Below, piece by piece: positions 57,292-64,000 of a DNA stretch of 64,000 nt. This DNA comes from Teredinibacter purpureus (lineage in GTDB: Bacteria > Pseudomonadota > Gammaproteobacteria > Pseudomonadales > Cellvibrionaceae): contig NZ_CP060092.1 in assembly GCF_014217335.1 (NCBI RefSeq), positions 513,501 through 577,500 of the forward strand, in the 5' to 3' direction. The position numbers and the translations under genes were made by a program. Position 1 is the stretch's first letter, and each line of letters opens with the position of its first letter. A model generated the notes under the pieces. It was given only the letters and a program-made list of their open reading frames with translations, was not told the DNA's origin and did no database searches.

Positions 57292-58158
57292 TTACTGGGA
57301 CGAACAAACCGCTTCTGGGACAGACGGTGGGACGAATTGCTTAAATGTTTGCCAATAGCTTTTGCTAATATTGACGCGTTCACCCGTATTCAGCTCCACT
57401 TGGCGCTGAGAGTTGGACTGTACGTGAATAGCCTGAATGGCTTGCTTATTGACTAAACGGCTGCGGTGTACGCGCAGGAATAATGGGGAGGGTAAGCAGG
57501 CTTCGAGCTGCTTCATGGTGGAACGCAAAAGGTAGGTAGACTCGGGCGTTATTATATCCACGTAATTGCCCGAGGCTTTAATCGACGAAATATCACTAAT
57601 TTGGAGCAAGGTTTCCGTATTACCTTTGCACACCCGTAAGCTATCCGATGCCGAAAACTGCATTGAGACTTGCTTGATGTTGTCGCCATCCGTCACGCAG
57701 CCTTGGGCAGTTCTGGTGGAGTAAAGCACCCAAAAATGCCAGCTAATGATGACCACACAATAGGCATATACATGCTGAGGTAGATAATACACAAGGCTAC
57801 TAACCAACGGGCCCTCGCCTTGATAAACCGCCAAGCCAGTTCTACTCACCAACGCAAGGGGTACCAGGATGACCGTTAAACCACAGTACAACGCAAAAGT
57901 TTTCTTATTGTGCCGTTCGGTTGCGGATAAATGCCAAAGGCTAAGGCTATGAGTTAACACTGGCGTGATGACCAACCATGGAAACCATTGGCTCACAGAC
58001 CACAGCATCATCTGGCTTACCGTCCACGGTAAGGACGTGACAAATTCATGGTAGACAGGGCAATACACCGTTTGAATGGCTAAAAACAATGCCCATAACC
58101 CGTACGACCACTTGAGCTGCTGTAAATCAATATGCCGAAATGAAAGAATAAACCACAT
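57292..58158 (-). CDS. Membrane-bound LytTR-type DNA-binding regulator
   Basis: A 288-residue protein with four or five transmembrane segments over its first 160 residues (SYGLWALFLAIQTVYCPVY, WLVITPVLTHSL, LYCGLTVILVPLALV, VYAYCVVIISWHFWVLY), then a LytTR DNA-binding domain (residues about 190-280: ISSIKASGNYVDIIT, YLLRSTMKQLEACLPSPLFLRVHRSRLVNKQAIQ). No receiver or kinase domain is present, so the membrane part itself probably senses the signal. It lies 83 bases upstream of the cytochrome b561-thioredoxin pair on the same strand and may control it. A GTG two codons before the ATG is possible. Confidence 0.85.
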   Translation of the reverse strand: MWFILSFRHIDLQQLKWSYGLWALFLAIQTVYCPVYHEFVTSLPWTVSQMMLWSVSQWFPWLVITPVLTHSLSLWHLSATERHNKKTFALYCGLTVILVPLALVSRTGLAVYQGEGPLVSSLVYYLPQHVYAYCVVIISWHFWVLYSTRTAQGCVTDGDNIKQVSMQFSASDSLRVCKGNTETLLQISDISSIKASGNYVDIITPESTYLLRSTMKQLEACLPSPLFLRVHRSRLVNKQAIQAIHVQSNSQRQVELNTGERVNISKSYWQTFKQFVPPSVPEAVCSSQ

Positions 58159-58319
58159 GGCCACTTTGCCTTGCCGTAAGAAAGAGCGGGCTATTCTAGA
58201 AGGCTATTGGAACGAGAAGAAGGCTTTTATACGGAAAATTTTAGCCGTGCACTCGCTTCCCTATCACCCACTGCGCCTTAGTAAGAATACAATCGCAATT
58301 GTTGTAACCCCCAGTATTG

Positions 58320-59930
58320 CTAAGGAAGGCGCAAATGGCGGCCTTGATGGCTCTGGTCACCATTCAAACGACGCCCTGCTTGCCATTCTCGGCCTATAAA
58401 CACGCCTTCGTACAACGTTTCTATACCCACTCGTTGCTGTTTGGTTGGATGGCTAAACGTGATAACAACGCCACTGCCTCCAACATAAAAATCGTGTTCG
58501 CCGGTTTGAATAATGATAGCCCCTGAATGATCCCACGCCGGCGCCTTTGACGCGGCATTCCAACCAAGTGTTAAGTCATGTTTTATTGTGAACCGGTAAT
58601 CACCAAAGTCTCGCGTGGTTTCGGGCTGCTCCTTCGTTAACCACACACCCGCAATAGCGTCAGAACCCTGATGCTGTGTAATGAGCGGCTGTAATTGATG
58701 AATAATGTTATAGCTGTGTGTTAGGTTTTCCGCTTTAGCGGTCGCTGTAGATTCAATAGAAAAAGGCGAAAAACCTAACGTATTGTAATGCCCAAAGGCA
58801 AATAGCGCCTTCGCACCCACCTCAGGGGTAAATCGAATTTCAGGTATCAGCAATGCATCGCCCTGCTGTGTATAGAGATCATTCCAATATTGGAACCGCG
58901 GGTTATAGAAATCGGGCACTAATAAATCAATTGCGGGTGCGCCGGCTTTCCACACATCCATTAGATGAGGCAATGGCCCACCGCTTGGGTAATCACCGGG
59001 TAACACATTTGGCCGATTAAGCGCCGCATTAACAAACATGGGTAGTGGGTAACGCTTTTTGCCTGCAGTTGCTACGACATTGGTGTAACGTGCAAAATGC
59101 CAAGCGGTAAAAATTTCTTCTGTTGCAATTCCAACCCCAAACACCTCTTCCCATCTCCCTGCCTCAGCATAGTTGGAGGATTTCCACGCGGCCAACAATG
59201 ACGGGGTAAGCGTAGATTTATGCTTTAATAAATAATCCATTAACGCTGTTGGCACCGGTTGATGATAGGCTTCCGTCGCAGCAGCAGAATGGTCTCGCGC
59301 GCTAGGTAACATCCCTATTTCATTTTCCACTTGCACCATAATCACCGTACGGTGTTTGCCGTCTATTTTTTTCAGGAAAGCCATTAGATTTTCAAACGCG
59401 TTCGCATCTGCCATTGCATTGTGCGTCGATAACGCGGCAAGAATTTCTTGTGGCTTTCCTTCGTGGCTAATACTACGTTCAAATCGCGTGGTGTTGCCCT
59501 TAACCCAACTCGGTACGTAACTCGACATACTGTTTTTCCAGCTTCCGAACCACAGTAGAACCACTTTAATTTTTTCCGCGCGCGCGCGTTCAACCAATTT
59601 TTTAACCAACAAAAAATCAAACTGGCCTTCAACAGGCTCAATGCTTTCCCAATAAACGGGCGCAAGCAGGGTATTAACATTCATCGCCTTTAATTTTGGC
59701 CAAATTGGCTCCATATAAGCCATGCTAGACGCACTGGAGTTACCCAGTTCACCGCCCAAAATAAGATAAGGCTTACCCTCCACAAGTAGTTGCGTTTGCG
59801 TGTCGGTTACGACCAGCTCTGGCAAAGGCTTTGCCACAACGACACTTGAAAACATCACCGTAATTAGCCACACGTTTATTGCTAAATCTTTTATTATTCG
59901 CGTTACCGGTCGACCCAAAATAAATATCAT
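58320..59930 (-). CDS. GH35 beta-galactosidase (DUF5597 type), ended by an in-frame amber codon
   Basis: A 536-residue exported glycosidase resembling the Cellvibrio xyloglucan-active GH35 enzyme. Signal or anchor segment (INVWLITVMFSSVVVA) is followed by a TIM barrel: GKPYLILGGELGNSSASS, VNTLLAPVYWESIEPVEGQFDF, acid/base Glu in VIMVQVENEIGM, nucleophile Glu in ALLIPEIRF. The C-terminal beta domain ends GDQSHQGRHLRLP at a TAG (58320-58322), but the same frame continues 13 codons as QYWGLQQLRLYSY to a TAA at 58278-58280, which looks like the natural last strand. Either a nonsense mutation or a slightly shortened protein. Likely role: galactose removal from plant cell-wall oligosaccharides. Confidence 0.85.
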   Translation of the reverse strand: MIFILGRPVTRIIKDLAINVWLITVMFSSVVVAKPLPELVVTDTQTQLLVEGKPYLILGGELGNSSASSMAYMEPIWPKLKAMNVNTLLAPVYWESIEPVEGQFDFLLVKKLVERARAEKIKVVLLWFGSWKNSMSSYVPSWVKGNTTRFERSISHEGKPQEILAALSTHNAMADANAFENLMAFLKKIDGKHRTVIMVQVENEIGMLPSARDHSAAATEAYHQPVPTALMDYLLKHKSTLTPSLLAAWKSSNYAEAGRWEEVFGVGIATEEIFTAWHFARYTNVVATAGKKRYPLPMFVNAALNRPNVLPGDYPSGGPLPHLMDVWKAGAPAIDLLVPDFYNPRFQYWNDLYTQQGDALLIPEIRFTPEVGAKALFAFGHYNTLGFSPFSIESTATAKAENLTHSYNIIHQLQPLITQHQGSDAIAGVWLTKEQPETTRDFGDYRFTIKHDLTLGWNAASKAPAWDHSGAIIIQTGEHDFYVGGSGVVITFSHPTKQQRVGIETLYEGVFIGREWQAGRRLNGDQSHQGRHLRLP

Positions 59931-60214
59931 GAGAAATAATTGCTCGATTGAATGACTGTTAGCCCAACACACAAGACTTGCTGCACCGTGACATAGCCCC
60001 GAATTGTTTTCAATACTGGCCCACTAATGTTTTACGCTACGACGGCGATACCCAGCACCCACACACCGCAAGAACCTTTCGCCTGCGAGCACTTGCGCGC
60101 GTGAAGCGTTTTCAACAGGGGAGCTGTTCAGGCTTGGTTAAGGTGTATTACGTTTTAATAGACGCTTGAATGGGAATTCCCCTTTTTTGGACGCCGATTA
60201 TCGGAGATATCACC

Positions 60215-61582
60215 ATGTTAAAGCACGTTACAGCCCTTGTAGGATTACTGCTCGCGGGGTTAATAATGCCCGTTGCAGCCACCGCTCAGCATGATGACGC
60301 GATACCCCAACCCACATTAGACCAGTTACTAGCCCCGATTGCGCTTTATCCCGATACGGTACTTTCACATATTTTAATTGCCGCAACATACCCGCTAGAA
60401 GTGGTAGAAGCCGAGCGCTGGACCCGTGCTAACGAGGGCCTAGATGGCGAGGCAGCATTATTGGCCGCCGAACAAAAAAGCTGGGACCCAAGTATTATTG
60501 CGCTGGTACCATTCCCTCACATTCTGCAGCGTATGAGCGAAGATTTAAGCTGGACCCAACAACTGGGCGACACGTTTCTACAGGCCGAAAACCGCGTATT
60601 GGATACGATCCAAACGTTGCGCCAACGCGCCTATGCCGAGGGAAATCTCAATTCTTCCGACTATCAGCAAGTTAATCACGACAATGGCAATATCATTATC
60701 GAACCCATACAACGTGAGGTTGTTTATGTCCCTTACTACGACACCCGCGTAATTTATGGCACCTGGTGGTGGCCCTCCTACCCTCCCCATTATTGGGCAC
60801 ATCACCCTCATCATTCTCGTTATGGGGCCCATTATTCAGGGCTAACGTTATGGACACCAAGCCTACACATTCGCCTCGGTGGATTTTATGGGGGTGTTCA
60901 CTGGCACCATCGGCAAGTCATGGTGCTGCCTTCGCATACTCGCCACCGCCTTTCAACAAATCGCCAAGTGATTTACCACCAACAAGCGCGCCGCTGGCAG
61001 CACAACCCTGAGCATCGTCGCAGCGTAAGTTATCGCTCACCAACTGTCGCTCATCGCTATCGCACGTCCACGGCACAACGGTCCTCACAGATAAGGCCTT
61101 CGGGTGCTCTCACCCGCACGCCTTCACCCGTGGTACGGGTACGACAAAGCGGCATTCCATCTGAACAAAAACAGTTAGCGGTACGCGAGCAGTTACGCAC
61201 CGCTACGCTTCCCGTACAAACGCATCGCGATAATTTGCGCACCTCACGCTTATCACCCGCGCGTGTGCAGGCTAGCACCACTGCGCCAACTACACGACAG
61301 AACACTCCCCGCACTCCCGCAACCACAGAGCTTCGCCAAACCGTTTCACGCAATACAGACAGAGTTCGACAAACCATGAGTAATAGTGAAAGGCTATCCC
61401 GCACGAATACAACCCTTCAACGTGCTCAGCCCACGCCAACGGCTCGACCAGCGCAACGCCAGCAGACACCCCAAAACACGCCTGTACAACGTAGTGTGAC
61501 GCCACGACGAACAACACCACAACGCGCAACGCCGTCATCACAACCCTCAACACGTACCACACCTCATCGGCTACAGCGCTAA
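60215..61582 (+). CDS. DUF3300-domain exported protein with basic low-complexity tail
   Basis: A 455-residue protein: Sec signal (VGLLLAGLIMPVAATA), then DUF3300 (residues about 30-200) with LDQLLAPIALYPDTVLSHILIAATYPLEVVEAERW and REVVYVPYYDTRVIYGTWWWPSYPPHYW. The middle is rich in His, Trp and Tyr, and the last 200 residues are a disordered Arg/Thr/Pro/Gln tail (TTPQRATPSSQPSTRTTPHR). DUF3300 proteins are exported; their function is unknown. GGAG lies 8 bases before the ATG at 60215; a longer frame from 60170 is less likely. Confidence 0.88.
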   Translation: MLKHVTALVGLLLAGLIMPVAATAQHDDAIPQPTLDQLLAPIALYPDTVLSHILIAATYPLEVVEAERWTRANEGLDGEAALLAAEQKSWDPSIIALVPFPHILQRMSEDLSWTQQLGDTFLQAENRVLDTIQTLRQRAYAEGNLNSSDYQQVNHDNGNIIIEPIQREVVYVPYYDTRVIYGTWWWPSYPPHYWAHHPHHSRYGAHYSGLTLWTPSLHIRLGGFYGGVHWHHRQVMVLPSHTRHRLSTNRQVIYHQQARRWQHNPEHRRSVSYRSPTVAHRYRTSTAQRSSQIRPSGALTRTPSPVVRVRQSGIPSEQKQLAVREQLRTATLPVQTHRDNLRTSRLSPARVQASTTAPTTRQNTPRTPATTELRQTVSRNTDRVRQTMSNSERLSRTNTTLQRAQPTPTARPAQRQQTPQNTPVQRSVTPRRTTPQRATPSSQPSTRTTPHRLQR

Positions 61583-61620
61583 GTTATCGGTGAGTTCACA
61601 TTGGTAATGATTTTTACGTA

Positions 61621-61657
61621 AAAAAAACGCTACGCGCACAAAGGCATAGCGTTTTTT
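61621..61657. terminator. Bidirectional rho-independent terminator
   Basis: AAAAAACGCTA (61622-61632) and TAGCGTTTTTT (61647-61657) form an 11-bp perfect repeat with a 14-nt loop and T-runs on both strands, between convergent genes. Confidence 0.88.
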
Positions 61658-61697
61658 AAATGAGCATGTCACGTATGACCGTTCGTGTGGTGTGTCG

Positions 61698-63407
61698 CTA
61701 TAAGCCTACACGAGATGGTAATAGGGCTTCGCAATCTTGGCTATTAACCGGTAGTACCGCTGCTTGTTCAAAACCGTTTGCCGTATCCCAGTTTCTTATA
61801 TCGCCGTCAAAGTCGAAACGTAGCGCAATACGCGCGTCGTCGCCAACCCCTACTGTACCACCTGGTTTTATAATGGCTTGATACGTTGCACCAAGAAAGG
61901 TGATGGTAATAAGCAGGCTGTAAGACTCGTCGCTCACACTGCTCGCCCCCAATAAACTCCAAAAACCGTCGATATATTCACCACGGGTATTGCCTTCTCC
62001 TAGGCTGCCATCAGTGCTCGCGTCCTCTATGTATTTCACGCAGGCTTGCAACCCACCTGCCAGCGCGTTCTGTTCGCCCGTAAAAAATAACGCAACCTCA
62101 ATATCTTTCAAGCTGTTAGGCCCAAAGCCAAGATCGGGGTCAGATAAGCGCACGGTGGTACCTACAACGTCAGAAAACGCTTGTGCGCCTTCGGGTAAAC
62201 GCACGGCTCTATCAAAATCATCTGCGGAAATAAAATCGTCCCCGGTGAAATCGTTATGCCGAAGCTCCGAAACAAACGAATCGGCGCCGCTTAAACTGCC
62301 AGTAAGGCTAACGACGGCTTCACTGTTTTCAGGTTCGGTAATAAAATTAATGGCGTTATCAAGGCTAAGGTCTGTACTGCCTATTTCATCTAGACCTTTT
62401 ACCACCACCGTTTCGATTAATCTTACACCGCCGATAATCTCTTCTATTGTGGTGGCGGGAATTTCGGTATTAAAAATTTCATTTACTACAACAGGAATCG
62501 TTTGGGTAATATCAATAACACGGCTAAACCCGTTTGGCACTTCTACCGAACCCATATCGGGCGGAAGGTCAAATTCGCGTAACGTGTAAATATCGCGTAT
62601 AGACGCTTCGGCGCTGTCCAAAATAGACGCCAAGCTTGCTTCACTTTGTAGTACCGTATTTAAATCGGTGTTGGGTATTACCAACTGCTCCGCTAGGCTG
62701 CGGTATACCGACTGGCTCGCATCATTAGGCGTGCCCAAATTATTGCCAATCTCGCTGTAAACATCGGTAATTCGATCCGACATTAACGATACTGATTTAT
62801 GCACGGTGAGTGCCTTATTCAACAGTGAAAGATTAAAGCTGTCAGCATGCAGATAATCGATATCGAGGTCGCCATCCTCTAACCCCAAAGATAACAATAA
62901 TGCTGATTGCGTTTCGGAGTCGTCCAGCACGGTAACCAACGTTGACAGGGGCGTTATGAGTATGTCGTTTTCAACACCAAAATCCACTCGACGACTCATT
63001 TGCCCAAAGAATGGCTCGCCTGTAAGAATGTCATAGCCGCTATCAATTCGAATGGTAAAATTCGCAATATCAGTTGTTAAATTAAGGCAGTATTGCTGTA
63101 AATTAGCACTCGCGCCTGCAGCACAATAGTCCGTATCGGTGTTGGGGTTATAACTGAAATAGCCTTCGTTATCCGTAAAGGCAAAGGGCTCCCACGGGTC
63201 GCGGGTACCATTATTGTTGGTATCCACAAATACCGTCGCGCGCGCAAGATACCCATCGATTACTCGGCCGGTAAGCATTGTATTGATATTCGCTTGGGTA
63301 CCTTCATCTTGCCCCGAGCCGCCACACGCCACCATACCCACACACAGCCCTGATAAAGATACACACTTCAGGGCTCTAATAATTGCTACTGATTTCTGAT
63401 TAGCCAT
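61698..63407 (-). CDS. Large lipoprotein with calcium-loop-like segment
   Basis: A 569-residue predicted lipoprotein of unknown function. The signal ends VGMVACGG (lipidated Cys about 28; Met at -3 is slightly off consensus). A small beta domain follows with GRVIDGYLARATVFVDTNNNGTRDPWEPFAFTDNEGYF, a DxNxNGxxDxxE loop that resembles calcium-binding SdrD/dockerin-like loops and is common in cell-surface lipoproteins of marine gammaproteobacteria. The remainder is acidic, with no motif I recognise. It is 14 bases downstream of nothing but 13 bases after the stop-side of the next minus-strand outer-membrane gene, so the two are probably one operon. Confidence 0.75.
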   Translation of the reverse strand: MANQKSVAIIRALKCVSLSGLCVGMVACGGSGQDEGTQANINTMLTGRVIDGYLARATVFVDTNNNGTRDPWEPFAFTDNEGYFSYNPNTDTDYCAAGASANLQQYCLNLTTDIANFTIRIDSGYDILTGEPFFGQMSRRVDFGVENDILITPLSTLVTVLDDSETQSALLLSLGLEDGDLDIDYLHADSFNLSLLNKALTVHKSVSLMSDRITDVYSEIGNNLGTPNDASQSVYRSLAEQLVIPNTDLNTVLQSEASLASILDSAEASIRDIYTLREFDLPPDMGSVEVPNGFSRVIDITQTIPVVVNEIFNTEIPATTIEEIIGGVRLIETVVVKGLDEIGSTDLSLDNAINFITEPENSEAVVSLTGSLSGADSFVSELRHNDFTGDDFISADDFDRAVRLPEGAQAFSDVVGTTVRLSDPDLGFGPNSLKDIEVALFFTGEQNALAGGLQACVKYIEDASTDGSLGEGNTRGEYIDGFWSLLGASSVSDESYSLLITITFLGATYQAIIKPGGTVGVGDDARIALRFDFDGDIRNWDTANGFEQAAVLPVNSQDCEALLPSRVGL

Positions 63408-63432
63408 TGAATACACCACTTATTTACTACCA

Positions 63433-64000
63433 TTAAAATTTCTGTTGAAAGCCAACCGAAAAACCAAACGTTCGCGGCACGGTAACCTCATCCACCACCA
63501 CACTTTCAAGCCCCCATGAGCCATCCAGTGTCAACCGACTAAAAAATGTCAGCCCAATATTGACGGTACTCAGTTCGGAACCCGCCATATTTTTACGAAA
63601 TCCCGCACGCCAATCTGGCCACCAATTACTCTTGGTCTGATAGTCGGTTGCGAGGGTTAACCATTGGTTTTCATGGCCGATAATATCTTCATAAACGGCC
63701 ATTTCCATTTCACCGCTAATAGACCAACGACCCGTCAAACTGTAAACACCGTCTAGCGTTGTTAGCGCATGCCGCGTGTGCTTTTCTTGCGATACAATTT
63801 CACCAATAACCTGGATAAAATAGGCCGCGGTATCGCAGTTACTACGCTCAATGCTGCCAGGATCAAAACCGTCACACTCCACGCCAATTGCGCCATAGTT
63901 ATAGGTTGGTGAATTTATATCAGTAATTGTTAGGCCCGCTCGATAACGCGGAGCTTGCAGCATCAGCCCTATATCTAACCCAACATTGGTGGTACTTTCC
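63433..64000 (-). CDS. Outer-membrane beta-barrel protein, TraF-like (PF13729 type), 3' part
   Basis: Incomplete: the frame stays open to the window edge (GLDIGLMLQAPRYRAGLTI) and its start lies beyond base 64000. The visible 189 residues alternate polar and hydrophobic residues and end FGFSVGFQQKF, a beta-barrel signature with terminal Phe. The segment VGLDIGLMLQAPRYRAGL followed by barrel strands resembles the outer-membrane proteins annotated as 'conjugal transfer protein TraF', a name that does not imply conjugation. A lipoprotein gene follows 25 bases downstream. Confidence 0.6.
   Translation of the reverse strand, partial: ESTTNVGLDIGLMLQAPRYRAGLTITDINSPTYNYGAIGVECDGFDPGSIERSNCDTAAYFIQVIGEIVSQEKHTRHALTTLDGVYSLTGRWSISGEMEMAVYEDIIGHENQWLTLATDYQTKSNWWPDWRAGFRKNMAGSELSTVNIGLTFFSRLTLDGSWGLESVVVDEVTVPRTFGFSVGFQQKF

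Overview
The window reads as a chromosomal segment of a marine, plant-polysaccharide-degrading gammaproteobacterium, most likely Cellvibrionaceae (Saccharophagus/Teredinibacter/Cellvibrio-like). The basis is a secreted GH10 xylanase with two CBM10 modules joined by very long poly-serine linkers, a GH35 enzyme resembling the Cellvibrio xyloglucan beta-galactosidase, a TonB/ExbB/ExbD/DUF3450/TPR operon and gammaproteobacterial gene neighbourhoods. The taxonomic placement is inference; no rRNA gene is present.

Layout. 1-0.84 kb: 3' end of ilvA, closed by a 24-bp hairpin. 1-2.35 kb: alpha/beta hydrolase and small lipoprotein (minus). 2.4-5.8 kb: tkt-pgk (minus) with a possibly structured tkt leader. 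6.1-11.5 kb: SAM-cycle operon with an ArsR-methyltransferase fusion regulator, metK, ahcY, metF, then rsmE; a perfect 28-bp palindrome overlaps the apparent leaderless promoter. 11.6-17.6 kb: HELAH-containing lipoprotein, pflA, two small genes, pflB. 18-28 kb: arsH, a PilB/GspE-type ATPase, phzF-like, argE, argA, a receiver-TPR protein, ilvD. 28.2-33.4 kb: TonB-energising operon (minus). 33.8-38.9 kb: folA, thyA, lgt, ptsP, rppH (minus). 39.2-43.8 kb: HAD phosphatase, imelysin-like lipoprotein, HDOD protein, chemoreceptor (plus).

43.8-47.5 kb is the least orderly part: 21 perfect copies of GGAACT, a small PstS-like protein, a start-less reading frame, a possible 36-residue membrane peptide, a VOC protein, and a porin-like C-terminal remnant lying between gcvH and gcvT. 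48.2-53.1 kb: mutY, yggX, tRNA-Phe(GAA), a 1-kb gene-poor stretch with a perfect 28-bp inverted repeat, and glnN (type III glutamine synthetase). 53.4-64 kb: xylanase, a thioredoxin-like/cytochrome b561/LytTR cluster, the GH35 gene with an in-frame amber stop just before its apparent natural end, a DUF3300 protein, a large lipoprotein and the 3' part of a TraF-like outer-membrane protein.

Most genes are housekeeping (one-carbon/SAM cycle, glycolysis and pentose phosphate, arginine and branched-chain amino acids, nucleotide synthesis, glycine cleavage). The observations most worth checking are the SAM-cycle operator/leaderless promoter, the GGAACT array, the GH35 amber stop, the 36-residue peptide and the tkt leader. 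I saw no CRISPR array, complete insertion sequence, prophage or obvious defence system.
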